DNA of 64,000 bases, taken from positions 263,268,897 to 263,332,896 of the forward strand of contig NC_090319.1 of assembly GCF_040869045.1 (NCBI RefSeq). The letters are read 5' to 3'. The DNA comes from Eurosta solidaginis. Taxonomy: Eukaryota > Arthropoda > Insecta > Diptera > Tephritidae. The translations under genes and the position numbers were made by a program. The notes below the pieces were generated by a model, which did not search any database, was not told the DNA's origin, and saw nothing but the letters and a program-made list of their open reading frames with translations. This document shows positions 46,401 through 57,917 of the stretch, piece after piece (positions within the stretch are counted from its first letter, which is position 1; the number at the start of each line of letters is the position of its first letter).

Positions 46401-49286
46401 GGATTTGTCCGGAAGTTGAACCACACTACCACCACACCACGGCGGCCAGCCTTTGTTGTTGAAAATAAAAATGTCAAATAAAGCTACGTATCTGCTATTC
46501 TCCAGATAAATTGTGACTTAACTAGAGATGGTGCAAACGGCATGCTTGCCTACCACACCGAATATCATTAGGATGGACAAGGCGGCATCTCTTTCGATTA
46601 TACCTTGTAAATCTCGTCAAAGCCTTTTCTGCCGGGAGTGGGATTTGAGCTCGAATTCCTACGATGGTTGCACTGTTACAAACATATTCAGCTAAGTTAT
46701 ACCTTAGTTGTTGTAAACTTATCCCAATTGCTTTCCTGGAATGAAATATTTCCTTTTATCCAGGGGCCCATTTTTAGTAGTTATTTGTTTTTTTTTTTTT
46801 AAGTCTAAAGACAACAAATTTTTCTAGGATCTCGGGGATTCCCATAGCATTTTCATGGCAAATTGTGCATCCTTTTTCTCTATAACTATGAAATGGCTTA
46901 TCCAAATTAAACGAATGTTTTCCCAATCGATTCTCCTAAATATCCGGATTTTGAGCTGTTGGGGTAGGTTAGGTTGAACTGTCCGATGACCTTACATAAA
47001 CTGAGTGAGTTTGTAGTCTTACCAGAAGTTTATTTAACGACAAAAACCTATCAAAAACCAGGACCTATGTTATATAGTAACTCCGTCCTTTTGGAAAATG
47101 CTAGAAGCTTCCTAGGACTTAAGCCACTTACTGCTTTTATATCTGACAGCTGTATCACTCCCAATAGTTGGAGTCTTAGCCTGGCAAACGCAGGGCACGA
47201 GCACAGGACGATCGCTTCCTCCTCCAACCCGCACTTACTACATCTGGTATCACTGACCAAGCCTAATTTAAAGGCATGTGACGCCGGAAGGCAGTGGCCA
47301 GTCAGAATACCCTTCATAAGTCTATAGTCCTCTATTTTTAATGATATGAGCAACTTTGTTAGTCCAAGGTTGTAAGGCCTACATATAACCTTCGACACTT
47401 CTGGCATAATTTTAAGGGTTCACACCCCGTGCAAAGCAATATCAAAATTTTAGAAATAAGGTTTTTCAATTAGAAGAAAATTTTTCTAAGCGGGGTCGCC
47501 CCTCGGCAGTGTTTGGCAAGCACTCCGAGTGTATTTCTGCCATGAAAAGCTCTCAGTGAAAACTCATCTGCCTTGGAGATGCCGTTCGGAGTCGGCATAA
47601 AACAAGTAGGACCCGCCCGGCGCGATAATCTCCGAAGAGATTTTAGGCCGAGCTTCTCTTCCAATTTGCGTCGTACTCCTTTACATTTTTTCTACCAATT
47701 GGCGGGACGGGACCTACTTGTTTTATGCAGACTCCGAACGGCATCTCCAAGGCAGATGAGTTTTCACTGAGAGCTTTTCATGGCAGAAATACACTCGGAG
47801 TGCTTGCCAAACACTGCTGAGGGGCGACATCGCTAAGAAAAATTGTCATCTAATTGAAAAACCTTGTTTCTAAAACGTTGATGTTGCTTTGCCCGGGGCG
47901 TGAACCTAGGATATTTGGTGCGGTAGGCGGAGGACGCTACCATCACTACATGGCGGCCGCCATAATTGTGGGATATTTTCAAAATCGTTTGGGGTCAATT
48001 TGAGATTATTTTATGGCCATTTTGGAATATTTCGTCATTCCCTCGATATTTTCTTTGCAATTATTGCAAGATAATTTCAGGATTATTTAGAGTAATTTGC
48101 GGAAAGTAATAAAACAGTTCCAAATATTAATGCGAATGGGTTTTTAATACAGAGCATTTTTTATCTGGCGAGCATACGAATTACGGCGGCCACCGTGGTG
48201 TGATGGTAGCGTGCTCCGCCTACCACACGGTATGCCCTGGGTTCACACCCCGTGCAAAGCAACATTAAAATTTTAGAATTAAGGTTTTTCAATTAGAAGA
48301 AAATTTTTCTAAGCGGGGTCGCCCCTCAGCAGTGTCTGGCAAGCGCTCTGAGTGTATTTATGCCATGAAAAGCTCTCAGTGAAAACTCATATGCCGTGCA
48401 GATGCCGTTCGGAGTGGGCATAAAACATGTAGGTCCCATCCGGCCAATTTGTAAGGAAAATGAAGAGTAGCACGACGCAAATTGGAAAAGAAGCTTGGCC
48501 TTAGATTTATTCGGGGGTTATCGCGCCTTATATTTATTTATTTTTTATACGAATTATGTTATACTCAATGGAGAAAATTTCTTCGTTCTGAAAATTTTGT
48601 TTCAGTGCACTTTGTAACACAGGACCTATACATAAGTTACATTAGCACCCTTCATTCTAAGCTGGTAACATTTTTCTAACCGGTAACTAAAATGACAAAC
48701 AACTTTTTGTATTATGATTGTGGATAACGCCGCTATCGGTTAGATAAAATTTTATTTTGAAGTGCCACCCCCGTTTGGCTGATACGTAAGTGTTAACACC
48801 TAAACGGTAAAAGCAAAAATAGTTCTTTGGGCTGAACAGGCTTTTAAAAAGTTAAACACATTTCGTTCAGCCAGAGTAAAAAATACATATCCATCACATT
48901 TAATTATTCTATAAGAGTATTTTCCTGAAACTTTGCGGCATAATTTGCAATAACTTAGGTATCAGACCTTTCGTCATAACAGAGAACAACACCGTCCTCA
49001 TTTTTTCTAGTATGTTAGTAACTAACAAAGCTCTAAGTACTAGACATTACTAAAAACTTGTACATAAATGTACGGCTTATATACATTTACCCAAAGCGTT
49101 GGGGCTTCATACAAATTTCAATCAGGCAATCGCTTTTCAATTTCCTATTTATTTCAATTTCCTTTTTTCTTCTAATCCACAGATTGCAAATGTTCTGCAA
49201 ATAAATGCGGCGATGGTTGCCCCTGCGATCAGCAATGCAAATGCAAATGTAAAACCGGCTGCAAGGATGATTGTTGCAAGAAGTAA
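43483..49286 (+). CDS. MtnB: Metallothionein, MtnB-like, two exons
   Basis: Exon 1 is 43483-43507 (eight codons plus one base, MGCPACCK) with donor GTGAGT at 43508. Exon 2 is 49183-49286, after a pyrimidine-rich acceptor ending CCACAG. The 42-residue product has 14 cysteines and nine lysines. Exon 2 reads DCKCSANKCGDGCPC, then CKCKCK, and ends CKDDCCKK. The KCGD-x-C-x-C and C-x-C-x-C-K spacing fits the fly MtnB clade, not MtnA. The protein chelates copper, cadmium or zinc in the cytosol, mainly of gut cells, for storage and detoxification. Fly metallothionein genes usually have one intron after about this codon, but a short one. Here it is 5,675 bases and filled with at least nine repeat insertions. 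MREs and a TATA box upstream support function, and the reading frame is intact. Confidence 0.92.
44161..44444 (+). mobile_element. Family A SINE in the metallothionein intron
   Basis: The head reads GTCGTGGTGTGATCGTGG with B box GGTTCAACTCCCGG and the usual body ending TCGCGCC. The copy is diverged, with an internal deletion of about 60 bases. Confidence 0.75.
44458..45147. mobile_element. Long-palindrome MITE in the intron
   Basis: TGGGGTATTCCATCCCATTT opens the left arm and AAATGGGATGGAATACCCCA closes the right. The arms match for about 260 bases each around an AT-rich centre, with TA on both outer sides, as expected for a TA-target DNA transposon. Open frames in the arms are artefacts. 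Confidence 0.75.
45170..45785 (+). pseudogene. LINE ORF fragment with PHD-like Cys cluster, degenerate
   Basis: In-frame pieces on the + strand read CSVCQLKIFTIATSVQCSSS (about 45522-45580). This is reminiscent of the C-x-x-C...V-x-C-x-x-C zinc finger seen in some insect LINE proteins, with some Cys lost. The region before it is Pro/Ser-rich and broken. Confidence 0.4.
45789..45964. mobile_element. Small MITE with AGGGTCTAC ends
   Basis: AGGGTCTACGCAC at the left end is mirrored by GTGTGTAGACCCT at the right, enclosing 176 bases without an ORF. Target duplication unclear. Confidence 0.6.
46350..46450 (-). repeat. Truncated family A SINE
   Basis: Only about 100 bases of the tRNA-like head and early body remain (ACCACACCACGGCGGCC at the right edge). 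Confidence 0.55.
46525..46714 (-). mobile_element. Family B SINE, reverse, with damaged hammerhead-like motif
   Basis: From 46714 downward it reads ACAACAACTAAGG, a B-box-like GAGCTCAAATCCCA, then the AAGGC/GCCTT and GATT/AATC stems (46579-46626) and GAAA, as in the copy at 35479. The base before the cleavage position is C instead of U. The far end (46525-46566) looks like a scrap of a family A SINE head. Confidence 0.6.
46962..47407 (-). pseudogene. LINE ORF2 C-terminal fragment
   Basis: An open frame of 118 residues reads LMKGILTGHCLPASHAFKLG, CSKCGLEEEAIVLCSCP and ARLRLQLLG. This is the C-terminal Cys-rich domain that follows the reverse transcriptase/RNase H in R1/I-like LINEs. The usual His before the last Cys pair is lost (EEEAIVLCSCP where the other copy has IEHVLCSCP). 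Another copy lies at 54105-54435. Confidence 0.7.
47412..47960. mobile_element. Inverted dimer of family A SINEs
   Basis: A + strand copy lacking the first part of its head (47412-47618) is joined tail to tail with a full minus-strand copy (47618-47960). The 7-bp direct repeat CATAATT flanks the whole (47405-47411, 47961-47967), suggesting that the dimer went in as one unit. Confidence 0.65.
48184..48546 (+). mobile_element. Family A SINE with clear target duplication
   Basis: ATACGAATTA flanks it (48174-48183 and 48547-48556). Head CACCGTGGTGTGATGGTAGC, B box GGTTCACACCCC, body, TCGCGCC end and a TTTA-rich tail are all present; this is the best reference copy in the window. Confidence 0.88.
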
Positions 49287-49369
49287 ATTTGGAGAACATA
49301 GAAAGACCCAACTAACTCCAACTAACCACATGAATATGTTAACGATTGCTGGCAAATAATAGAATGCTG

Positions 49370-49375
49370 ATTAAA
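49370..49375 (+). terminator. Possible polyadenylation signal of the metallothionein
   Basis: ATTAAA lies 84 bases after the stop codon, a common variant signal; the cleavage site is not determined. Confidence 0.4.
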
Positions 49376-50330
49376 TTTGAAATGAGTTGAACAAAACTGA
49401 GAAAAAAAAAATAACATGCATAATCTACAAGTTTAATTTTAACGGGCTTGTGTTTTTTAATTCTTCAACAGAGAGTTTCTTACAAAAATATATAGCTAAG
49501 GGAGTACCCCGCAGACTTTGTGTTAAGCGAAATTTGGTTTGCCTATATTTAAAAATTTAGCCTCGCTTCCCATTTTCTATATCTATCCCTTTCTCTTCAA
49601 CACTAGCTTCCATTTTTCTTATAGGTCTTGCACATCCCTTATTACATTTGTCTACCTGTCACTCCTACTCCCAATCCTTAATCCCACCTCCACTGCCAAC
49701 CAAAATCCTACTCCCACACTCACTTCTACATCCGCAAACTTCGTATTCCCATTCACACATCTAGTCCTAGTCTCACTCCCACTAAGACGCCCACTCCTAT
49801 TCTTTCTACCTCTCTCACCTTAATTTCCTCATGTGTGGAATCTCTATACCAAATATCGAATACCTGCTTCACCTGGCTGACCGATTTCAATATATTTGTT
49901 TGTACAAAGCTTAACGAACCTACACGAAACTAATACAATTTTAAAAACCGCTTTCATTTTTATAAACAAGATAAAGATAGATGAATGACCCATTCTTCTG
50001 CCCGATAAAACTAACCCATGCGATGTTATTATTCTGCCAGTAAACAGAGGCATTTGCCATACTGTAGCTTTTGCAGTAAAAAAAAACTTAATTATACCTA
50101 CTCCTTTTCTCCATATTTGATCCCTGCTTCTCCTCTGTATTCTCTCTTCTACTCCCCCTTAACTTCCTCTCCCTTAACCTTCATCTATTCTTCTTCATTT
50201 CCTTCCTTGCACATGCTTCCTTTCTTTCTCATCTTCTCTTCGCACTTTCTTCATTTTAATCTCCTTTTTCTCTTCACATTTTCTAACTTCTCCCTAGCCC
50301 TCACTTCTCTTCCCTTCTTAAATTCTAACT
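49376..50330. other. C/T-rich intergenic DNA
   Basis: Pyrimidine-rich tracts at 49550-49830 and 50090-50330 (TTCTCTTCC, ACTCCCAC units) with no coding support. Confidence 0.5.
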
Positions 50331-50334
50331 ACGA

Positions 50335-50500
50335 TCTCATTATTCTCCTTGCTCGATGACAGCAGGTACTTAGTTTTGTCCTCATTCACCATCAAACCCA
50401 TCTTTACCGCTTCTTTTTCCAGTTTGGAGTAAGCAGAACTAACAGCGCAGATGTTTAGGCCGATGATATCAATGTCATCAGCATATGCCAGTAATTGCAC
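50335..50500 (-). pseudogene. LINE reverse transcriptase fragment with YADD
   Basis: The minus strand reads LLAYADDIDIIG, the catalytic Y-A-D-D turn of a LINE reverse transcriptase, then AYSKLEKEAVKMGLMVNE and KTKYLLSS. Only about 55 codons remain; a tRNA B-box-like string (GGTTCACTTCCCGG, about 50537) follows at its 5' side. Confidence 0.75.
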
Positions 50501-51352
50501 GCTTTTATAGTATATTGTTCCAGTGCGGTTAAGGTCCCTGGTTCACTTCCCGGAATTAGGAGTTTTTCAAATACTATCTTCGTCAAAGAAGTAGCCATGC
50601 ACAAAATTTCAAGCGAATCGCACCATAAGTTAGATTTTTTGGAATAGATCAGCCCCTGGTAAATTTCTCGAACCAAAGCGAATCTAAAGCATCCTCAAAC
50701 CCCCTTGATTGCAATAAAAAAATGTCATCAAATTCGGTCCAGTCATTTAGGAGGAGTTCAGTGACAAGCTTACTAATAGAAAAATATACAACTATACAAG
50801 ATTTCTATTTTGTCTTTTTCCATCTAACCTATGAGTCCTTCTTTGCACTAGCTAATTTATTAAAAAAAAAAGAATAAATAAATTGTAAATCAAATCATTC
50901 CACTCCATTCCTGCTGGCCCCAAAGTATTTAATTTTAATTTGCTTGTTAAATGTTGCTCTGCACCCGAAAAAGGTCGCCCCCATATCTTTATCGGAATAA
51001 GAAAATAATTTAAATAGCTACTTTATTCCCACATCACGAAAAAGGCAATTACATTAAAAATAATTACACGCTTGTAGGCGCATAACATTGGCTAGCGGCA
51101 GGGCGTTGAAATTTCACGAACTCCCACGCGTACAACGAAAAGCTGGCGCTGGCTAAACGTGCGTGTAAAGTCGAGCGCAAAAATCAATTCTACTTAAAAT
51201 ATGCAAATTTTATTTCCGCGACAATTTCAATTTCGGTAAAAGAAATTCCCCAAATGTCACACAAAATGCAATAACAATGTTGGAGCAGGAGCTGAGCAAT
51301 TTGAAGTGAAGGCAAGTTTCACGCTAATATACATATGGACATGTGTATGTAT
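50501..51352. other. No gene recognised
   Basis: AT-rich; nothing beyond the B-box-like string noted above. Confidence 0.4.
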
Positions 51353-51745
51353 TAGACTGGGTCGATTTATCGATAGGATTTGGGCTCAGGAAAAAAATTT
51401 CCACTACACATACCCAAAAAAATAATTTTGGAGCCTGCGAATTTTTTTTTTTTGGTTTTTGATTTTTAAGATTTTTTTCATGATCTACTAAAAAAATTTT
51501 TTGTATACTCTGTCCGACCCAAAAATGTCCGCTAAAAACGTTGTCGATTACAGTTTTTTGAAAAAAAAATATATATTTTTTTTCATGAAAAAAGCCTTAA
51601 AAATCAAAAAAAAAAAAAAAAAAATTCATGGGCTCGAAAATTATTTTTTTGGGTATGCGTAGTGGAACTTTTTTTCCTGAGCCCAAATCCTATCGAAAAA
51701 TCGATGGCGGGATATCGGTTAACTTTCGTCCATACAAAATGACAC
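51353..51745. mobile_element. Foldback-type MITE (GGGTCGAT family), copy 2
   Basis: Same architecture as 1288-1693: TAGACTGGGTCGAT and CCACTACACATACCC on the left, GGGTATGCGTAGTGG and ATCGATGGCGGGATATCGG on the right, with AT-rich inverted arms. Confidence 0.6.
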
Positions 51746-51867
51746 AGGTAAGTATGTATATATATATCGTAATATGTAAGAAAAGGGTGCTCCTATTTTT
51801 TTGCAACTCCGAACTTCTATAGTCCAACAAATCGTAGGCGGATAGATATGGCCATTGACTAATAAAT

Positions 51868-52290
51868 TTAAATTAGGTAGCCCCAGCGAGTTAGAGGGCT
51901 TAGAATATACCCGCGGTAGGTATGCCTATCGTAAGGGGCGACTAAAATACCAAATTGATTCAAAGGCTTGTGTAGCGCAACCCTCTCAAGGAGTTTCCAG
52001 CGCATTATATAGCTTCTTAAACCGAACTGTCGACCTCACCTACCCGTGGAAAATCCTGTTTAATTAACAGCCGAGGCTCTGGCGATCCCAAACTTCTGAT
52101 GGATCTAGGAGTGGGAGGGCGATATGGCCTAGAAGTTTGCATGTGTTCATACCAAATCCCGAGATGGTTGGGCTAGTACCTTTATGGTGCTTGTTACCGG
52201 AAATACCGGATCTGCATCCGGCAAAGGACCATCAATAACGATAACACTCCCCAAGGCCTTCGGGGATTGCTCTTATCGCTACAACAACAA
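51868..52290 (-). repeat. GTTGTTGTAG / CCCCGAAGG repeat family, best copy
   Basis: The minus strand starts TTGTTGTTGTAGCGATAAG, then CCCCGAAGGCCTTGGGGAG (a hairpin), GCCCAACCATCTCGGG, a region with ATACCTACCGCGGGTATA, and ends near CTAACTCGCTGGGGC at 51880. It has no ORF and its class is unknown. Partial copies lie at 12215, 32640, 35991 and perhaps 55600. Confidence 0.6.
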
Positions 52291-52469
52291 CAATAGGTGG
52301 CAATATATGCTTCAACCTTAGTTAGTAAAATAGCACCCAGCGGCCCATATGATATACTAGTGGGGAGTATCCTGCCCTATAGTACAGAAGATCGCACCCA
52401 AAAATCCCCGGCGATGTTAATCCAAAAAGCAAGCAGTGAATGAAAAATGCTCCAAAAACATTTTTGTTT

Positions 52470-52990
52470 TACGAGAAAATTTTTGTCCGATTTTTATCCG
52501 TAACGATCGATACTGACAAGTTATTGTTTTACTATCGGCTTACCATCGAAAGCGAGTTATCGATTTGATATCACCTTGTTGTCGCCGTCTCGCCGGCTTC
52601 ATACTGGTTTTCTATCGGCTTGTTATAGACGGGCTACAGATGTTTCATCGGTTTTATATTGAAGTTTTATTTTAACCCACAGGTCCTCGATAACAAATCG
52701 ATATCACGCCGATAACGAGTTGCTAATACTCCGATAAGAAATCGATAAATATTCGATATCTCAGTTTTTTTAATTACAAAACGAAAGATTTTCGATAACA
52801 GATCCGAATCTATAACATCTAGACAATAAATCTGTGGCACGCTGATATCAATTTGGTAACTTTTCGATAAAAAATCGGGAACATTTTATATATTTTATAT
52901 AGAAAATCAAAGTTTTGATAGCAACCCGATAACTTTGCGATAACAAAGCTTAAACTTTTCGATAAATTTTTATAACATGTCGATAGCCTT
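52470..52990. repeat. ATCG-rich minisatellite
   Basis: Units such as TTATCGATTTG, TATCGGCTTG and CGATAACAAA recur about every 20-25 bases over 500 bases, with many CGATA motifs on both strands. Confidence 0.55.
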
Positions 52991-54104
52991 GGTGAAGTTT
53001 TTTTCTTATGCATTGCATTGTCGACGACCTCTAGATTTAGCTGAACATTGCAAGTCTCTAATTCTCCGGCAAACTGTATGGGAAAATTCCACTTGTTTTA
53101 CAAATATATCGAACTTGCGCCACTTAGCAGAATATTTTTCTTTATATTGTTACATGTTTCTGAACGTAAGCTTTAAATTCGTAAGCTCTTAAAAATCGAT
53201 GGCAAGACTTGCAATATTGCATCTCGCCATATTCGTTACCTACTGGAACTTTTTCTTTTGTCATCCTCTGAAAGCTTTGGGCTATTGCTCATAAGTTTGA
53301 ACTACAGTTCACAGAACTTTTTAAGCCAAAGCTAGCTTTAAGATTTGTCATAATTGTGTGAGTTTAACCCCTCATAAGAAACTAGCCATGTCGTTCTTAA
53401 CGCGAGCCCCAAAAGTTTTTAAAACAGCTATCGCAATATTCCTTTTTGCGATATTTTCTAAATAGCTCGATCCGTAAGTCATCTATCTAAATTTTTGGTG
53501 AACCGTATGACATTTTCATCGACGTTGGTACAATGCAAAGAATTTCTTAGAATATGGATTTATGCGCCCCCTAGAGCAACTCTGATATATGTATTACGTT
53601 GCTACTAGCCACTGAATCACATTTTAAGTTTCAAAGCTTCCGCTCATCGACAAGTTATGTGAAAACCGATTTCAAAATTTCAGATGTCGTGACCATTTTC
53701 AAATTATCTCAATTGCAAGGTTCATAATTTATTTTTCACTTAGCCATTTAAAGTTTACGGCTGTAGAAATAGGCACGTCAGTCGCTTCTTTCTGGGTTAA
53801 CTGAGCCAGTTGATCACACCAAGGGAACTTAAATTCTGATCTATATGAGCTCTTAAAATATTTGTAAAAATCGCAAAAGTTGCACCATATAGAAGCATTT
53901 TTCATTCCTTATATTTAACTTTTTGAACTCTGAGTCTTGGTTATACTTTGAGGTGTCTACTCCCGCGGAAAGTTCCTTGAAAGTTGAGCGCAGGTTTTCA
54001 AATTCCGACAAAATTTTCTAAATATCACGCCAATTGCACCACTATAGAAGGCTTTTTTTGTACATGTTGCATTTTTCTTCAGGCTTTGTAGTATACTCTA
54101 AGTT
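52991..54104. other. No gene recognised
   Basis: No family match or exon found. Confidence 0.4.
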
Positions 54105-54435
54105 ATGTTAGGTTGAACTGGCCGGTCAATGAGGACCTCACATAGATTGAATGAGTCCGTAATATTACCAGAAGTTTGTTTTAAGGACCAAACTGAAGAA
54201 CCATATCAAAAACCAGGACCTATGTTATAAAATAACTCCGTCCTCTTGGCAAATACTAGAAGCATTCTAGGACTTAAGCCATTTGCCGCTTCTAGATCTG
54301 ACAGCTGTATCACTCCTAATAGCTGGAGTCTTAGCCTGGCAAGCGCAGGGCACGAGCACAAAACGTGCTCGATCGTTTCCTCCTCCAACACACATTTCGT
54401 ACATCTGCTATCACTGACCAAGCCTAATTTAAAGT
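54105..54435 (-). pseudogene. LINE ORF2 C-terminal fragment, second copy
   Basis: The minus strand reads CTKCVLEEETIEHVLCSCPA and LARLRLQLLG, keeping the C-x2-C...H-x3-C Cys/His pattern better than the 47-kb copy, then GLSPRMLL. About 70 codons precede a 3' flank with GGCCAGTTCAACCTAAC. Confidence 0.7.
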
Positions 54436-56724
54436 ATACGCTAAGTTTTGCAAAATCAATTAAAAGGAAAGTCTGCTGCTAAAAAATCTCGATAGATACC
54501 AAAATAGGAACATCCTAATAGTATACATAAATGGATTTCACAGTTAAGCATTTTGCCCTAAATTATCAGCTTAATATTCATATAACTTATAGGACCCAAA
54601 GTCTCCCCCATTCGACCCGTTGAGTTTATACAACGTATCCGTATTTTCTAGGTTAGCAGTAGAGTTAGTATGATAGGAAACTGCAATGACAAATTTCATG
54701 ATTTCTCGAGCACTTGCTATTGCTTCGTGCCAATAACTATCAAATAAAATTTTTTAATTTAACTCACCGTCAAAAATTTTAATTCATATTACCACTTTAG
54801 TGTAACTTGAAGTTTTAAATCAAACTTATCGTACTCTTTTACCTGTACGCCGAATATTATAGTCTGGAAGAGCTACAGTGACCCCATCTTGAATCCTTTA
54901 CCCACTTTTCGCATTGCGGACGGCTTATTTATGATTTATTTCCCTTGCGCTCATATTCGTTGTCACTATTGCTATCTCGCAGATCCGCGGGGTGGTTACA
55001 AGCGGGAGTTGAAAGTGCATACCGATTTGAGTTTCTCGATAACACTCGATTAATTACTTAAAAACTCGATACATTTTAGTCACATCCTTTCAGATGTATA
55101 TAAGTATGTTTTATAAAATGAGTGCACTATGCCCAACTGTGGTGAGGTTGGCGTACTTTACGCAAACTTTTCGATATTCACTTTTAGGTTTGACGCCAAC
55201 TTTTATAACCCGAATTACTCTCAATAGTGTCATTAACGCGAACGTGCATACATTAAGTCGCGGCCATAAGCGCACACGCACAAATACATATTTATATGGA
55301 GTAGTGTGTACTCTTGTAAACTACCGTAATAACAATAACAACTGCGGTATTTTTTGGTAATGAAATCTGGTATAGGCGCGCACAGTGGGAGATTGCTGAT
55401 TATGATTTCGGATATATGCTCCACATATTGAGGCATATTAGGCTTTGCTTTATATGAAATTCAAAGAGGTTGTTGTTATCAGAGCAAAACTGACGATCTA
55501 CTTTTCGGATTTCCCAAACTCAATTCTTAAAATGGCATTTTACTGCCCCAGAATAACATAGGCATACTTTTAAATTATAATTTTAATCTTCTTCTACTTC
55601 TTGTAGCAATCAAGACACACCCCGAAGGTTTTATAGAAAACACTAAAAAATATTACGTATACGCACCGGCACCCGTTTTCTTAGATGGTCCGAGTTTGCT
55701 TGCGTGTAACTAATTGGTTGCTTTTTGATAAAACATAAGCACGCAATTACTCTACTTGTTACTTAAAAGGGGTGCGGGTGGGCTTGTAAAAATATATAAT
55801 GCCGTATTGAAAAAAAATTCTTTCTGTTCGGGAGAAAAAAAAAACGACCAACCTAGCAATGCCTGCCAGTTTTTCAGAGTTTGAGAATGCAAACACGGTT
55901 CTCATATTTTTTTTTTGCAGCTCCTACCAACTGCCTCTCTATTAATCCTACATCTCCCACTGTACGGGAAATCTGTTCTTACTTATAAGTGAAACTACCG
56001 CTTTCAAACACCAATTCACATATACATTTATCTGATATATGTATATACCCATAATATAGCAGTAAAATGATAGAGCAAATGTTAGATCGAGAGTGAGAGA
56101 CTGAGATATGTCAGTGTGCATGTATGTACAAATATGCAAACAAACTCATTGGAAAACGCATAAACAGAACATAAATTCTAATACATTTTCTCTGCATGCT
56201 TCCCGTCGCTGTAATCAAAGCAGTTCCAGCTGACTGTTGCTTTTTGCTCGGTTTTGAACTTTTTTAGGCTATGCAAATTCAGACGCCTCTAAAACTACGA
56301 AATTCTTTAGGCCTCAAACCCAGTATTAGGCCAGCACACAGCATAGGTATTTTTGTGGTGGGTGTCCATTTCTATAGTGACACGATTACAATTTCCGTTA
56401 TTTGCTGTAAGTTAACTGCATTTTTACGTAAGTATTTATGTATGTGTGTTTGTGAAAATAAATGTGAGTGGCTGCTACCTCAAAATGGGTGAAAATGATG
56501 TTTGCCACCAATGTAAATGGCGCGCATGCAGTTAAGGCAAATGGAGTTTTGTGTGTGTGTGTGTGCGTAAATTCGTTTGGCAAATGTGCGCGTTGAAAAT
56601 GAAAGTAAAAGTTGCCAATAAAGCAAGTTCATTTATTTGCCGGAAATTAGAAAGTGCAGAATAAATGTTAAATAGAGCATTCAAGAGATAATAAAGTTGA
56701 CTCGCATTTGTCGCATATTACATA
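54436..56724. other. No gene recognised
   Basis: AT-rich; a CACCCCGAAGGTTTTATAG string near 55618 resembles the 51868 repeat, and a (GT)n run lies at 56550-56566. No exon could be supported. Confidence 0.4.
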
Positions 56725-57373
56725 CTAGCTTATGCCCGTGGGTTTAACCCCACATTTCTATAAAAATACGCAAAATAAATAAAACAAAATTTTAATTTAT
56801 TTTAGGTCTTGCTGAAAACCATTGTATATATCATACTTTTTCAATATTATTTGGAGTATAAATAAAACGATTTTTCGATGATATAGAGGTTTTGTTAAAA
56901 TAAAAGTTTGTACTGTAGCCATAGTTCTAATAAATATCACTCCTAGGGAAGGTGCCGTACCCCCTTTTACACAATTCCACATTTTACTGGAGGTGATATC
57001 TACCAATTTTCATTATTCTACAATTACTACAACCAAAAATATGCAGTATTAGATATTCCATATGTATGGGAGGTGCATCGCCCACTTCTTCCTGACCAAA
57101 CATTTTCTCTGTGGTGTTAGGGATTGTCCTCATATAAATCCTTACTTCAATGTTATAGCATGAATACCTTCAGAGTTATGCAGTACCAAAGATTCCATTT
57201 GTATGGGAGGTGCCACGCCCCTTTTATGTACCGAAAGTATTTTTAGCCTACCATCATCCTTGGAAGGTTTGTAACGGGTGGTGCAAATTTTGTTGTGATC
57301 GGTCGATGCGTTTAAGACGCAACCCGATCTATACCTACATACATACATAATTTGGATTTTATATATATAGAGA
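56725..57373 (+). repeat. Repeat with ACTAGCTTATGCCCGTGGG start
   Basis: The opening (ACTAGCTTATGCCCGTGGG at about 56734) and the end TATATATATAGAGATA (57361-57376) resemble a widespread class of insect non-autonomous retroelements with microsatellite tails. Internal blocks GGGAGGTGC and CCCCTTTTA recur twice (57070 and 57215). Confidence 0.4.
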
Positions 57374-57639
57374 TACGAAATTATCGGGATCCCTTAAGTT
57401 TGAGAATTGTGAAGAGTTTACAATATCCGATAAGTAATGGATAGTAGAATGATCATAAGAAACCCAGCAAAAGAGCAGGTTAGTATTCCTATCGCGCTTC
57501 CTCTGGAATTTTGTTAGCTTTGCCTAAGACCTGATGTTCTGGAAACCAATTAAATAAGGAAAATTTGGGAGGAAGAGCGAAACTTAAAGGCGTCATATTT
57601 GAACACACAAAAAAGAGACCGGGCGGCTGGTAATTAAAC

Positions 57640-57737
57640 TGTTATCGAATTGCTAATAGCTTCTTACCCATGATTTACCGGTTTGTTATCGATGAATTAT
57701 CTGTTTTTATAACGGGTTATCTGTTTGTTGTATATAT
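57640..57737. repeat. ATCG-rich minisatellite, left of the solo LTR
   Basis: Units TTATCGATGAATTATCTG and TTATCTGTTTG. The array resumes at 59390-59620, beyond the LTR. Confidence 0.5.
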
Positions 57738-57878
57738 TGTGGCAAATATTTGCAGTTTTGTTACGTCGCTGAACAACACTAGTAAATCAGGTAGAGAATA
57801 TTAATATTTTGTTGTTAGGCTCTTTGACCTATTGTGGGTTCCAGTAAATAAAAAGGTGGTGATTATTCCACTGTTGCG

Positions 57879-57917
57879 GCCCTACGTTTGGCTAGCCATC
57901 CTAGCTTCTTCAGGGGC
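57879..57917 (-). ncRNA. Hammerhead ribozyme remnant of the Penelope-like element
   Basis: On the minus strand: helix I GCCC/GGGC (57914-57917, 57879-57882), core CTGAAGA (rc of 57907-57913), a 5-bp helix II GCTAG/CTAGC with loop GATGG, then CAAA where GAAA is expected, self-complementary ACGT as helix III, and A at the cleavage position. Replacement of the catalytic G12 by C should abolish activity. Penelope-like elements are known to carry such ribozymes. Confidence 0.6.

Noticed and set aside
49099..49359. 86-codon open frame spanning the metallothionein second exon
   Set aside because: It is in another frame. The cysteine-rich frame with correct splice phase is the real one.
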